Source: Enterococcus florum
GTDB taxonomy: Bacteria > Bacillota > Bacilli > Lactobacillales > Enterococcaceae
Direction: 5' to 3'
Length of the DNA: 64,000 bases
Assembly: GCF_004309355.1 (NCBI RefSeq)
Contig: NZ_BJCC01000010.1
Span: 148,402 to 212,401 of the forward strand
Shown here: positions 9,147 to 17,300 of the stretch, one piece after another
Numbering within the stretch: position 1 is the first letter of the stretch
Layout: each line of letters begins with the position of its first letter
The notes under the pieces: model-generated
What the model was told of the DNA's origin: nothing
Database searches by the model: none
The model's input: only the letters and a program-made list of their open reading frames with translations
Translations under genes and position numbers: made by a program

Positions 9147-10088
9147 TTATAAAATCAATTTCAGCAGCAAAGGAATATAAAGCAGATAGATCAAGACAGA
9201 ATAACCGAGTGAAGCAGCGGCATATTGCTGATCACCACCGTAGGAGCGGGCTAGGATCGGTACTGAATTTTGCACTGGCATGGCAGCTTGAATAATGAAA
9301 ACCGACAGCATCAAAGGCGGTACGGGAATCCATTGCCCTAGCAGCCAGACGATCAGCGGAGAAAAAAGATAGCGGCCAATCAAGACGCCGAAAATGTCTT
9401 TGTTCATGGTCAGATTGCGTATTCCAACGTTATAGACGATAATCCCAATGACAAACATCGATAAGGGAGTAGTCAGATTTCCTAGGTACGCGAGAAAAGT
9501 TGCTGCTTCTTGCGGCATCGGCAGATTCAGCAGTACCCAGCCGACACCGATCAAAAAACCCAGCAGAGCAGGTGAAAAAATCTTTTTCAGAACCTGTACA
9601 GGGTGGAAGTGCACCTTGGCCTGTTCAATCTGCGGGTGGTCTTTGGCGATCAGATAGATCCCGATCGTCCAGAACAATGTAGTGTTGACGATATAATACA
9701 GAAGGACGTAAGGAACGGACTGTTCTCCGAAGATCGCCAAATTGATCGGCAACCCGATGAAAATAGTGTTTGAACAGGTAAACATCGTTGAAAACGCCCC
9801 TTGACGCCCTTCACTGACCTTTCCCAGTCTGACATAGACATAACTGATGGCAAATGTTACCAGCATTGAGATCAGCGGGATGATCATGCCGTTGAACAAT
9901 TCTAAAAAGGCTTCGCGCGAAAAATTCCTAGTGATGTTTAAAAACATATTGGCAGGCAGGGCGATCTGTAGAACCAGTTTCGAAAAAACATCTCCTACCA
10001 GATTGTTGAATAATTGCTTATAGGTTAAATAGTAGCCCATGAACATGAGGGCAAAGATCAGGAAAATATTTATGTACGCAGACAGCAT
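9147..10088 (-). CDS. AEC (auxin efflux carrier) family permease
   Basis: Integral membrane protein of 313 aa with about ten hydrophobic segments in the 5+5 pattern of the AEC/BART superfamily. It starts directly with a hydrophobic helix (AYINIFLIFALMFMGYY) and has the usual N-terminal LALPANMF-like and central GxxxN features. Bacterial members often move malate, malonate or related carboxylates; the substrate here is not evident. It stands alone, convergent to glyS and upstream of nothing on its strand. The ribosome site GAGGTG precedes the ATG. Confidence 0.8.
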   Translation of the reverse strand: MLSAYINIFLIFALMFMGYYLTYKQLFNNLVGDVFSKLVLQIALPANMFLNITRNFSREAFLELFNGMIIPLISMLVTFAISYVYVRLGKVSEGRQGAFSTMFTCSNTIFIGLPINLAIFGEQSVPYVLLYYIVNTTLFWTIGIYLIAKDHPQIEQAKVHFHPVQVLKKIFSPALLGFLIGVGWVLLNLPMPQEAATFLAYLGNLTTPLSMFVIGIIVYNVGIRNLTMNKDIFGVLIGRYLFSPLIVWLLGQWIPVPPLMLSVFIIQAAMPVQNSVPILARSYGGDQQYAAASLGYSVLIYLLYIPLLLKLIL

Positions 10089-10116
10089 CGTTTTTTACAC
10101 CTCACATCAACTATAC

Positions 10117-10157
10117 AGAAAAACACCTTTTCCAACAAGCTAAATTGGAAAAGGTGT
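10117..10157 (-). terminator. Terminator after fbp (minus strand)
   Basis: 13-bp stem formed by 10123-10135 and 10145-10157 (ACACCTTTTCCAA / TTGGAAAAGGTGT), with a T-run on the minus strand. It closes the ccpN-PPDK regulator-fbp transcript. Confidence 0.8.
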
Positions 10158-10168
10158 GAAAATTTCTG

Positions 10169-12094
10169 CTAGGTTTTCTGATAATGCAGCAGACCAGTCA
10201 AATTCTCGATTTGTTCCTCGATGCTTTGGCCGACCGTCGTATCTTTGATCAAGATGCGCTGCAACTCACGATCAATGACCTTTTTCAGCAAGGTTTGATC
10301 CGATTGCCGTTCCAATAGATTCTCTACGGAAGAAAAGGGATCATGAGTCACCAGCTGAAAGCCATAGGAATTGTTCAGAAGGGAATAGCCTGCGATCCCA
10401 GTCGTTTTCTGATAGGCCTTTGACAGACCGCCATCGATCACGAACAGCATGCCTTCTCCTTTGATCGGCGATTCGCCGCCCTTTACTTTTACCGGCGTAT
10501 GGCCGTTGATGATCCGCGAACAGGGAGAGTACAGGCCGAATTCTTCTAGGAGCATTTGACAGGTTTCCTTTGTGTCTCTGAAGGAATAATAACTGTTTTT
10601 GATTTCGCGATGGGTCTTCTTATCTGCAATAAAATAGCGTTCAAAGGTGGTCATCGCACTTTTGCCAAATTGTGGAGAGATCTTTCCAGACCAGCAGTAC
10701 CAGACCCAATCCGCATGCGGATTGTCACTGGTTTGCGCGTCACACCCTTGACGGATATGCTCCTCAAAAAAGGTCAGCAAACTCTTGCCGGAATAATCAA
10801 CACCTTCTACGTGCAAAGGCAAAAATTCACCTTTCTCAGTCAGTGGAATACAGCCGTGAAACAACAGATGCTGGTTGTAGACCAGATACATCGAACCTTT
10901 TTCCAACAAGAAGTTCATGTGTTCTTGCATTTTGCTGGATTGCTGAAAAGAAGTCAGCAACATATCGACCACGTATTCTTCCTGCTCGCTCAGCTGATAC
11001 GGATCCTCCAGCAAGGTTTGAAAACAGCTGCCTTGCAACGGATAGGTTTTGCCCTCTAGTGTAATCGTGTTTTGGTCAATGTCGATTTGATCAAACAGTA
11101 AGCGATCCTCCATCTCGAACTCGGGGTGGCGCTTGATCAGCTGACCCTCCAGCTTAAATTGCAGGATCGACAATGCTTGATGGACTTTTTCTAATGCATC
11201 CATGCTTTCGATCGAATAATGATCACTGCAGGTGGTTTCCTTAGGCGTGAAAACCGGATTATTTTGATAATATTCTTCTGCATACATGAACAAAGGACGC
11301 AGATTTAAGGCATAGGCATGTTCGACTTCATAGAGATAATTGTAGCGTGCAGCGATCCGCAAAAGCGTCATCAGACAAGCCCGCGAGCCTGCATACGCAC
11401 CCATCCACAAGATGTCATGGTTTCCCCATTGCACATCGACAGAAGGCTGCTTGCACAGATGATCCATGATCTGGTCAGCATCGGGGCCGCGATCAAAGAT
11501 ATCCCCCACGACGTGCAGATGGTCAACTACCAGACGCTGAATACTGTAGCAAAGCGCAATGATAAAGGCATCCCCCTGCTCCAGCTCCAATAGATGAGAC
11601 AGAATCTGATGGAAATAATCGGCTTTATCCTTGTAATTGGTGTCTGTGTACATCAGCTCTTCAATGATATAAGCAAATTGTTTGGGCAAAGCCTTACGTA
11701 CCTTAGATCGTGTGTATTTAGTTGAAGAGAAACTCAACAGCTCCAGCAGCTGCCGGATTTTCTTGCGGTACCAGGAACGGTCCTTATGCTCGAAAAAGCT
11801 GTCGCTGGCTAAAGACTCCCGCGGGTAGGCGACCAAAATCGTGAGTTTATCGATCTCATGAGAGGTCAAACGGTCCTCAAACAACAAACTGATTTTTTCT
11901 TTGATGTTTCCCGCACCAGTCCGCAGGATGTGATTGAAGGCCGTGTATTCACCATGAATATCGCTGATATACAATTCAGTACCCTTGGGCAGATGCATGA
12001 TCGCTTCAAGATTAATCAGCTCGGTCAAAATCGCTTCTTTTGATTGAAATTCTTTTTCCAGCATTTGATAATACTTTTCACGGGTAGATAACAT
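10169..12094 (-). CDS. fbp: Class III fructose-1,6-bisphosphatase
   Basis: Firmicute-type FBPase of 641 aa, dephosphorylating fructose-1,6-bisphosphate in gluconeogenesis. It is a metallophosphoesterase: SDIHGEY near the N-terminus, GDIFDRGPDAD and WGNHDILWMGA, and later INGHTPVKVKGG. I start it at the ATG of MLSTREKY (12094), which has GGAGG 9 bases upstream and matches the family N-terminus; a longer reading would overlap the upstream gene's end. It lies 16 bases after the PPDK regulator gene. The ccpN-yqfL-fbp order links it to glycolysis/gluconeogenesis switching. Confidence 0.95.
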   Translation of the reverse strand: MLSTREKYYQMLEKEFQSKEAILTELINLEAIMHLPKGTELYISDIHGEYTAFNHILRTGAGNIKEKISLLFEDRLTSHEIDKLTILVAYPRESLASDSFFEHKDRSWYRKKIRQLLELLSFSSTKYTRSKVRKALPKQFAYIIEELMYTDTNYKDKADYFHQILSHLLELEQGDAFIIALCYSIQRLVVDHLHVVGDIFDRGPDADQIMDHLCKQPSVDVQWGNHDILWMGAYAGSRACLMTLLRIAARYNYLYEVEHAYALNLRPLFMYAEEYYQNNPVFTPKETTCSDHYSIESMDALEKVHQALSILQFKLEGQLIKRHPEFEMEDRLLFDQIDIDQNTITLEGKTYPLQGSCFQTLLEDPYQLSEQEEYVVDMLLTSFQQSSKMQEHMNFLLEKGSMYLVYNQHLLFHGCIPLTEKGEFLPLHVEGVDYSGKSLLTFFEEHIRQGCDAQTSDNPHADWVWYCWSGKISPQFGKSAMTTFERYFIADKKTHREIKNSYYSFRDTKETCQMLLEEFGLYSPCSRIINGHTPVKVKGGESPIKGEGMLFVIDGGLSKAYQKTTGIAGYSLLNNSYGFQLVTHDPFSSVENLLERQSDQTLLKKVIDRELQRILIKDTTVGQSIEEQIENLTGLLHYQKT

Positions 12095-12110
12095 GCATGG
12101 AGACCTCCAT

Positions 12111-12929
12111 TTATTCTGCCAAGCGACTATCCATCTGTTCAATGATCAAGGTCGCGGCTTCTTCGATCGATTTATTAGTCATGTCGAGGGTAAAGGCGTT
12201 CAGTTCGTCAAAGACATTCAACGCGTAATCCAATTCCTCCTTGATACGTTCAAGATCCGCGTAACGCGAATTTTCTGCCAAGCCTAAAGAGTGCAAGCGG
12301 CTGGTTCGAATCTTTTGCTGAACATCCGGCTCGATGATCAGGCCAACCAATTTTTCCTTCGGTACCTTTTTGATTTGCTCTGGCAAGGGAACCTCTGGAA
12401 TCAACGGAAGGTTGGCTACCTTATATCGGCTGTTGGCCAAATACATACTCAGCGGTGTTTTAGAGGTTCGAGAGATCCCCAGCAGCACGATATCGGCATC
12501 GAGGAACCCCTTAGGATCTTTGCCGTCATCATACTTGACGGCAAATTCGATCGCTGCCACACGGTTAAAGTATTCTTGGTTTAGTTTGTGCACGACACCG
12601 GCTTCCTCTAAAGGAGCAACGCCTGTTTTTTGATGGATGATGTCCATAAAGGGATTCATAAGGTCGATGTATTGCAGCCCCGTTCGTTTGCTAAAATCAG
12701 AAACGATCTTGCAAAGATTTTCGTTCACGAGGGTCGTTACGACGATGGCGCTATCCTTGAGTGCATCGCTTAAAATGCCTTTTAATTCTACTTCGTCTTT
12801 GGTGAACGGAAACCGATAGGTCATATCAAAATTGACCGTCGGGAATTGCGCAGTAACAGCATTGACTAATTTTAAAGAAGTTTCTCCAACAGCATCAGAA
12901 ATCATATACAACGGAACACTTTTTTTCAT
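12111..12929 (-). CDS. Pyruvate, phosphate dikinase regulatory protein (bifunctional kinase/pyrophosphorylase, DUF299)
   Basis: 272 aa, the typical length of the PPDK/PEP-synthase regulatory family (YqfL in Bacillus). These proteins inactivate the dikinase by ADP-dependent threonine phosphorylation and reactivate it by phosphorolysis. The family's P-loop-like motif is visible as GISRTSKTPLSMYLA near residue 150, and the N-terminus YMISDAVGETSLKL is characteristic. It is encoded between ccpN and fbp, the same association with CcpN known from Bacillus. The target dikinase gene is not in this window. Confidence 0.92.
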   Translation of the reverse strand: MKKSVPLYMISDAVGETSLKLVNAVTAQFPTVNFDMTYRFPFTKDEVELKGILSDALKDSAIVVTTLVNENLCKIVSDFSKRTGLQYIDLMNPFMDIIHQKTGVAPLEEAGVVHKLNQEYFNRVAAIEFAVKYDDGKDPKGFLDADIVLLGISRTSKTPLSMYLANSRYKVANLPLIPEVPLPEQIKKVPKEKLVGLIIEPDVQQKIRTSRLHSLGLAENSRYADLERIKEELDYALNVFDELNAFTLDMTNKSIEEAATLIIEQMDSRLAE

Positions 12930-12941
12930 CTTTATTATCTC

Positions 12942-13571
12942 CTATCGATTTGTCTCAGTTTGTTTGGCTTGCTGCATGATATAATTGAAAATCCGCGATT
13001 TGGTAATTTTTCCAATAACCTTTTTAGGATCATCTTCGCTGACGACGGGCAAAGAATCTACTTGGTAATCCAGCAGGACCGCACCTGCTTCTAGAATCGT
13101 ATAATCTTTGGTACAAGTCCGCACATGTGGTGCTCGAGTCATTACGACAGCTACTGGGGTACTTTGTAAATTGCTGTTGAGTGCGGCACGCAACAAATCC
13201 TTACGTGACAAGAGTCCTACAAGATGCTGTTCCTTGTCGGTGACATAAATGGATCCGACATCATACATAAACAGATTGGTGATCGCGTCATGGATCGACG
13301 TATCTTGCGGCGTCAATAAAGGAGGCAGCATAATATCCTCGACCTTGACTGAAAAGATTTTGTCGAAAAGAAATTGTTCGATACCGACGCCTGTATAGGT
13401 ATAGCCGACTTTTGGACTGGCTTCCAGAATACCAGCCATCGTCAAAAAAGAAAGATCCGTTCGCAGTGTCGCGTGAGAGATACCTAGATGCTCCGCAATC
13501 TTTTCACCGCTCAACGGCTGGGCTTCTTTAACGATCTCGATGATTTTTTCTTGCCGTTCTGATAGATTCAT
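12942..13571 (-). CDS. ccpN: CcpN-like transcriptional repressor (HTH plus two CBS domains)
   Basis: 209 aa. An N-terminal winged helix (residues ~1-60, with HLGISHATLRTDLSFL as recognition region) is followed by a CBS-domain pair (~75-205, with VGLLSRKDLLRA and VDSLPVVSEDD). CcpN represses gluconeogenic genes in Bacillus under glycolytic conditions, sensing ATP/ADP through the CBS pair. Its place at the head of an operon with the PPDK regulator and fbp fits this role. The start has an AGGAGGAACT site. The upstream region has a sigma-A promoter and a tandem 12-bp repeat that could be its own operator. Confidence 0.9.
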   Translation of the reverse strand: MNLSERQEKIIEIVKEAQPLSGEKIAEHLGISHATLRTDLSFLTMAGILEASPKVGYTYTGVGIEQFLFDKIFSVKVEDIMLPPLLTPQDTSIHDAITNLFMYDVGSIYVTDKEQHLVGLLSRKDLLRAALNSNLQSTPVAVVMTRAPHVRTCTKDYTILEAGAVLLDYQVDSLPVVSEDDPKKVIGKITKSRIFNYIMQQAKQTETNR

Positions 13572-13612
13572 AGTTCCTCCTACGGTGCTAATATTTCATT
13601 CGTACATCACAT

Positions 13613-13640
13613 ATTATACACCAATCCAACATATAAACAA
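13613..13640 (-). promoter_or_regulatory. Probable promoter of ccpN operon
   Basis: On the minus strand, -35 TTGTTT (13640-13635) and -10 TATAAT (13618-13613), spacer 16. A perfect 12-bp tandem repeat abuts the -35 on its upstream side. Confidence 0.5.
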
Positions 13641-13641
13641 C

Positions 13642-13665
13642 ATAAACGAATAAATAAACGCATAA
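13642..13665. repeat. Tandem 12-bp direct repeat ATAAACGNATAA x2
   Basis: Units at 13642-13653 and 13654-13665 are identical except one position (ATAAACGAATAA, ATAAACGCATAA). They lie directly upstream of the ccpN -35 element, so a regulator-binding role is possible. Confidence 0.6.
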
Positions 13666-13693
13666 TAGAATTCCCAAGTTGAGGACGAAATAG

Positions 13694-13722
13694 TTTACGA
13701 AAAAAGTCTTTCGCGCTATACT
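13694..13722 (+). promoter_or_regulatory. Promoter of tRNA-Glu gene
   Basis: -35 TTTACG at 13694-13699, 17-base spacer, -10 TATACT at 13717-13722; predicted start about 10 bases before the mature tRNA. Confidence 0.6.
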
Positions 13723-13739
13723 TTTCTCGTTAAACCGAC

Positions 13740-13811
13740 AGCCTGTTGGTCAAGGGGTTAAGACGTCGCGTTCTCAGCGCGGAATCACGGGTTCGAATCC
13801 CGTACAGGTTA
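13740..13811 (+). tRNA. tRNA-Glu, anticodon CTC
   Basis: A full cloverleaf can be drawn: acceptor AGCCTGT / ACAGGTT, D-arm GTC-AAGGGGTTAA-GAC, anticodon stem TCGCG / CGCGG with loop TTCTCAG (anticodon CTC), T-arm ACGGG-TTCGAAT-CCCGT, discriminator A. The TTGGTCAAGxGGTTAAGAC stretch is typical of tRNA-Glu. Two oddities: the first acceptor pair is A-T and the second G-T, rather than G-C pairs, and no CCA is encoded (TAT follows). It is a single isolated tRNA gene with its own promoter and terminator. It would read GAG codons. Confidence 0.88.
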
Positions 13812-13823
13812 TATTATGTTGCA

Positions 13824-13853
13824 AGAGCATTGATGAAAATCAGTGCTCTTTTT
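13824..13853 (+). terminator. Terminator after tRNA-Glu
   Basis: 11-bp stem AGAGCATTGAT (13824-13834) with ATCAGTGCTCT (13839-13849), GAAA loop, then T5. Confidence 0.85.
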
Positions 13854-13961
13854 GTGTAAAAAGAAGGTGTGTTCAAACAAGTCAATATCTTTCAAGCGAT
13901 GGAGCGAAGCGGCAGCTAAACTAAAAGAAGCAGCAATCAAGCTTTTGAAAAGAGGGATTAG

Positions 13962-14384
13962 ATGACAGGAACCGACTTAAAATGTGTCATGGTGGTGGAT
14001 GAAACCTTGCCAATGGGAATCATCGCCAACAGCACAGCAGTTATGGGAGCAACCATTGGCAAGCTTTATCCAGAGATTATTGGCGAGAGGGTGCTGGACC
14101 AAACGGGGCATACCCATCAAGGGATTATTGAAATTCCGATCCCGATCTTAAAGGGGGATCGTGCTTGTTTAAAAGAGCTGCGCAGCTTTTTGTATGATCC
14201 GCAATTTTCGGCTTTGACTGTCGTTGATTTTTTCGATGTGGCACAAGGCTGCAAAACCTATGAAGAATATGTTGAAAAAATGAAGCAGATACCGGAAGCG
14301 GACATTGATTATTTCGGATTGACCTTGATGGGACCGAAAAAGCAGGTCAACAAATTAACGGGAAGCCTGCCTTTGCTGCGCTAA
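13962..14384 (+). CDS. DUF2000 family protein
   Basis: 140-aa soluble protein matching the DUF2000 family, related in fold to Pth2-type peptidyl-tRNA hydrolases: CVMVVDETLPMGIIANS at the N-terminus and AAT-IG-like (AVMGATIGKLYPEIIGE) motifs. The function is not established. It is a single gene with its own terminator, starting at ATG after an AGAGGGATTAG ribosome site. Confidence 0.7.
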   Translation: MTGTDLKCVMVVDETLPMGIIANSTAVMGATIGKLYPEIIGERVLDQTGHTHQGIIEIPIPILKGDRACLKELRSFLYDPQFSALTVVDFFDVAQGCKTYEEYVEKMKQIPEADIDYFGLTLMGPKKQVNKLTGSLPLLR

Positions 14385-14415
14385 AAAAGCATCTCCTACG
14401 CGGGGATGCTTTTTT
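14383..14415. terminator. Bidirectional terminator between DUF2000 gene and yidC
   Basis: AAAAAAGCATCTCC (14383-14396) pairs with GGGGATGCTTTTTT (14402-14415); T-runs on both strands. Confidence 0.85.
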
Positions 14416-14433
14416 GGTACCAAGTCTGGCAAA

Positions 14434-14460
14434 TAAAAAAACCTAACTTTCCAGCTAGGT
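14434..14460 (-). terminator. Terminator of yidC (minus strand)
   Basis: Minus-strand stem ACCTAGCT / AGTTAGGT (one G-T pair), followed on that strand by T7. It abuts the yidC stop. Confidence 0.7.
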
Positions 14461-15390
14461 TTACTTGCGTTTTTGTTTGCCTGCGTTTCGACCGTTTGAC
14501 GAATTTTTCGGTGCATTGACTTGCTTTGGTTTCGGCTTGATCGGTTCGGCCTTTTTCATTGTCTGCGGAGTCACGACTTGTTTTGGCGGATTTTTTTTCA
14601 ATTCCTCTTGGATCTTTGCTTTGATCCGCGGACGCATCAGCACGTTGGTGATGAAGGTTTGGATACAACTGAAAATCCCGCCGACGACCCAGTACAATCC
14701 CAGACCCGCAGGAGAGCTGAAAGTCATAAAGGTAATCATCAATGGTGATGCGATCATCATGCTGCGCATGGTTTTCTTTTGTTCTTCTGGAATACCAATC
14801 AGAGAGATGTAGCTTTGCAATAGGTAAGCTGCTCCTACAATTACTACTAATACATAGTTTGGTCGTCCAAGGTCGATTCCTAAAAAGGTCGATTCTTGAA
14901 TGCCGGCAGAAAAACGAGCGGTATAGTACAAGGCAGAGAAGATCGGCATTTGTACCAGTAATGGCAAACAACCGATTCCGCCCATCATGCTCACGCCGTT
15001 TTCTTTATATACAGCTTGCATTTCTTGTTGGGCAGCCATTTGTTCTTCTGGGGTACTTGCTTGTTTTAACTTAGCCTGTGCAGCATCGACCTGCGGCTTA
15101 ATGCTTTGCATTTTTTCAGATTGAATCAGGGATTTCCGAGATTGATGGATCCCTAACGGCATAATAATGATCCGAACGATGATGGTCAAAACGATGATCG
15201 CCAGTCCGTAAGACCAGTTGAAGTTTGAAACCATCCATTGCAAGAAGTTCTCTAAAGGAACCACTAAAAAACGATAGACGATCCCAGTCGTATCAGGTCT
15301 TCCATCGTCCCCCATGCGGACACAGCCGGATAATACGATCATCAGACCCAATAGGCCGGAGCCTAAAAGCCAGTTTTTTACTTTATTCAT
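14461..15390 (-). CDS. yidC: Membrane protein insertase YidC/OxaA
   Basis: 309 aa. Lipoprotein signal with lipobox VLSGC (Cys23), then the five-helix insertase core; the SYGLAIIVLTIIVRIIIMP helix contains the conserved positive residue of the hydrophilic groove. The C-terminal ~50 residues are very basic and proline-rich (KPKPKQVNAPKN, GRNAGKQKRK), as in the YidC2-type insertases of Gram-positives that contact ribosomes. YidC integrates membrane proteins alone or with SecYEG. Its position near acyP and an rRNA methyltransferase of the SpoU type is common in lactobacilli and enterococci. Confidence 0.95.
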   Translation of the reverse strand: MNKVKNWLLGSGLLGLMIVLSGCVRMGDDGRPDTTGIVYRFLVVPLENFLQWMVSNFNWSYGLAIIVLTIIVRIIIMPLGIHQSRKSLIQSEKMQSIKPQVDAAQAKLKQASTPEEQMAAQQEMQAVYKENGVSMMGGIGCLPLLVQMPIFSALYYTARFSAGIQESTFLGIDLGRPNYVLVVIVGAAYLLQSYISLIGIPEEQKKTMRSMMIASPLMITFMTFSSPAGLGLYWVVGGIFSCIQTFITNVLMRPRIKAKIQEELKKNPPKQVVTPQTMKKAEPIKPKPKQVNAPKNSSNGRNAGKQKRK

Positions 15391-15492
15391 GTACTTCTTC
15401 CTCTGCTAAAAAATTTCACACAGGTCATACTATACTAGATATCATGGGGCTTTTCAATTGAATTCCTAAAAAAGCAGCGGCTTGACACTTTT

Positions 15493-15765
15493 TTAATAAA
15501 TCACATCGAATTTTTTTCGGTCTTCAATGGAAGGATCTTCGTGTTTACGGATCGAGTCCACCTTGGAAAAGGGATTTTGCGGTTTTGCCAATTGCTCCAG
15601 AAATTCCTCCAGATCACTCTCTGAACCAATCGCTTGGATCGAAACACTGCCGTCCAGCTCATTTTTAACGGTTCCGGTGATGCCGATCTCTCTGGCGATC
15701 TGTTGGGTAGTGTAACGAAAACCAACGCCTTGCACACGGCCGGTTACTTGAATCTGCAATTTCAT
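15493..15765 (-). CDS. acyP: Acylphosphatase
   Basis: 90-aa ferredoxin-like enzyme hydrolysing acyl phosphates. The catalytic Arg is in GRVQGVGFRYTT and the catalytic Asn in GTVKNELDGSV. I start at ATG 15765 (MKLQIQV), with GGAGG 9 bases upstream; a longer in-frame start would include the ribosome site. Confidence 0.93.
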   Translation of the reverse strand: MKLQIQVTGRVQGVGFRYTTQQIAREIGITGTVKNELDGSVSIQAIGSESDLEEFLEQLAKPQNPFSKVDSIRKHEDPSIEDRKKFDVIY

Positions 15766-15864
15766 GAATCTTCGCCTCCTCATCGATTAGTACCTTTATC
15801 ATAACTAGTTTTTCTAGCTGTTTCAAGAAAACGCGTGCTATAATGCTTGGGAGGTGATAAACAG

Positions 15865-16623
15865 GTGAAAGAAATCCAATCGGTTAAGAATCCATTGATC
15901 AAAGAAACCAAGAAATTAAACCAAAAAAAATACCGAGAACAAAAGGGTGCCTACTTATTGGAAGGCTTCCATCTCATCGAAGAAGCAGTTGAATCCGGCC
16001 AGCACTTGATGGAAGTATTTGTCAGTGAACGAGGAATGAAGCAATGGTCTGAATGGCTTCAGGAGCAGTTTGCTGATTATTATGTAGTATCTGAGGAAGT
16101 GTTGAAGTCCCTAGCAAGTCAACCGACACCTCAAGGAATTGTTGCAGTCGTGGCTCAGCCTGAAGAGAAAATGCCTGCTTTTAAAGGCGGATGGCTGCTG
16201 CTGGACAATGTTCAGGACCCTGGAAATGTCGGAACGATGATTCGTACGGCAGATGCTGCGGGCTTTTCCTGTGTTGTTCTGGGCGAGGGCACCGCTGATC
16301 TATACAATCCCAAAACACTGCGCAGCACACAAGGCAGCCACTACCATCTTCCGGTTCTGCGGGCTGACTTGAAAGACCTTGTTCCTAAACTTCAAGAAAA
16401 GATGCCTGTTTACGGCACGGCTTTAGATAGACAGGCGCTGGATTATCGGCAAGTCCAAGCACAGACCGACGTTGGGGTGATCATGGGGAATGAAGGACAA
16501 GGGCTAAACAAAGAGCTGCAGGAGCTCAGCAGCAAGAATCTGTACATCCCAATCAAGGGTCAGGCAGAATCGCTGAACGTAGCAATAGCAGCGGGCATTT
16601 TATTATTCCGTTTGTTAAAATAA
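15865..16623 (+). CDS. SpoU/TrmH-family RNA methyltransferase
   Basis: 252 aa. The N-terminal substrate-binding region (KNPLIKETKKLNQKKYREQ) is followed by a C-terminal SPOUT knot domain with motifs NVQDPGNVGTMIRTADAAG, VIMGNEGQGL and IPIKGQAESLNVAIAAGI. It should 2'-O-methylate a ribose in rRNA or tRNA using SAM; the exact target cannot be told. It resembles Bacillus YsgA. The start is GTG 15865, 8 bases after GGGAGGTG. It is divergent from acyP. Confidence 0.88.
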   Translation: MKEIQSVKNPLIKETKKLNQKKYREQKGAYLLEGFHLIEEAVESGQHLMEVFVSERGMKQWSEWLQEQFADYYVVSEEVLKSLASQPTPQGIVAVVAQPEEKMPAFKGGWLLLDNVQDPGNVGTMIRTADAAGFSCVVLGEGTADLYNPKTLRSTQGSHYHLPVLRADLKDLVPKLQEKMPVYGTALDRQALDYRQVQAQTDVGVIMGNEGQGLNKELQELSSKNLYIPIKGQAESLNVAIAAGILLFRLLK

Positions 16624-16676
16624 TTTTTACGAAGAAGACACGCTTATTAAGGAACTGTTAAACTTGGGAGTCACTT

Positions 16677-16705
16677 GAAAGCGGAACCTGTCGCTTTTTC
16701 TTTTC
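16677..16705 (+). terminator. Terminator after the RNA methyltransferase
   Basis: Short stem AAAGCG (16678-16683) with CGCTTT (16692-16697), then TTC-TTTT. Modest strength. Confidence 0.5.
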
Positions 16706-16754
16706 ACGTGCTATAATGCACAATAGAGATAAAAGAAAAGGGGCTTTGCTTTCT

Positions 16755-17252
16755 ATGGCTGAAAATTGGCGGAAAGACCACGAATACATGTCTTACATCG
16801 AAGACTTATTGGCAACAGACGAAGTGCAAAAATTAGCAAATTACACCCAACACATGAACTCTACACGGTTGGAACATTCCATCAGTGTTTCCTATAAAAG
16901 TTACAAATTAGCAAAACGCTTCAATGGAGATGCCAGAGCAACGGCTCGAGCTGGGTTGCTGCATGACCTGTTCTACTACGATTGGCATACAACTAAATTT
17001 GATGAAGGCTCTCACGCTTACATGCATCCGCGTATCGCCGTAAAAAATGCGGAAAAGATCACGGAATTGTCCGAGCTGGAAAGAGACATCATCATCAAAC
17101 ACATGTGGGGTGCGACGATTACACCGCCTAAGTATAAAGAAGGCTATATCGTGACCATGGTGGACAAGTATTGTGCCATCAAGGAAGCTGCACAGCCACT
17201 GACGGCTCGAATGAATGCATACAAAAAACGGATAAAACGTGAAATGATTTAG
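16755..17252 (+). CDS. HD-domain protein
   Basis: 165-aa HD-superfamily phosphohydrolase-like protein. Visible motif elements are RLEHSISV (first His) and RAGLLHDLFYYDW (HD pair). No partner domain is present and the substrate is unknown; relatives are often annotated as HDIG-domain proteins of Lactobacillales. The start is ATG 16755 (MAENWRKD) with AAAGGGG upstream; a -10 TATAAT lies at 16712-16717. Confidence 0.75.
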   Translation: MAENWRKDHEYMSYIEDLLATDEVQKLANYTQHMNSTRLEHSISVSYKSYKLAKRFNGDARATARAGLLHDLFYYDWHTTKFDEGSHAYMHPRIAVKNAEKITELSELERDIIIKHMWGATITPPKYKEGYIVTMVDKYCAIKEAAQPLTARMNAYKKRIKREMI

Positions 17253-17280
17253 AAAAGAGCCGAAAAGGCTCTTTTCTTAT
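17251..17280 (+). terminator. Terminator after the HD-domain gene
   Basis: AGAAAAGAGCC (17251-17261) pairs with GGCTCTTTTCT (17267-17277), GAAAA loop. Confidence 0.8.
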
Positions 17281-17300
17281 CTATAAGTGAGGGATTCAAT

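Noticed and set aside
10556..11059. Open frame of 167 codons opposite fbp
   Set aside because: Complement of conserved fbp coding sequence; no ribosome site, no recognisable domain.
14396..14971. Open frame of 191 codons on the minus strand overlapping yidC out of frame
   Set aside because: It crosses the yidC terminator and is the shifted frame of yidC with a basic, low-complexity product.
15474..15500. Terminator for acyP at AAAAAAGCAGCGGCTTGACACTTTTTT
   Set aside because: Only an A/T outer stem can form, with a weak interior; too uncertain to annotate.
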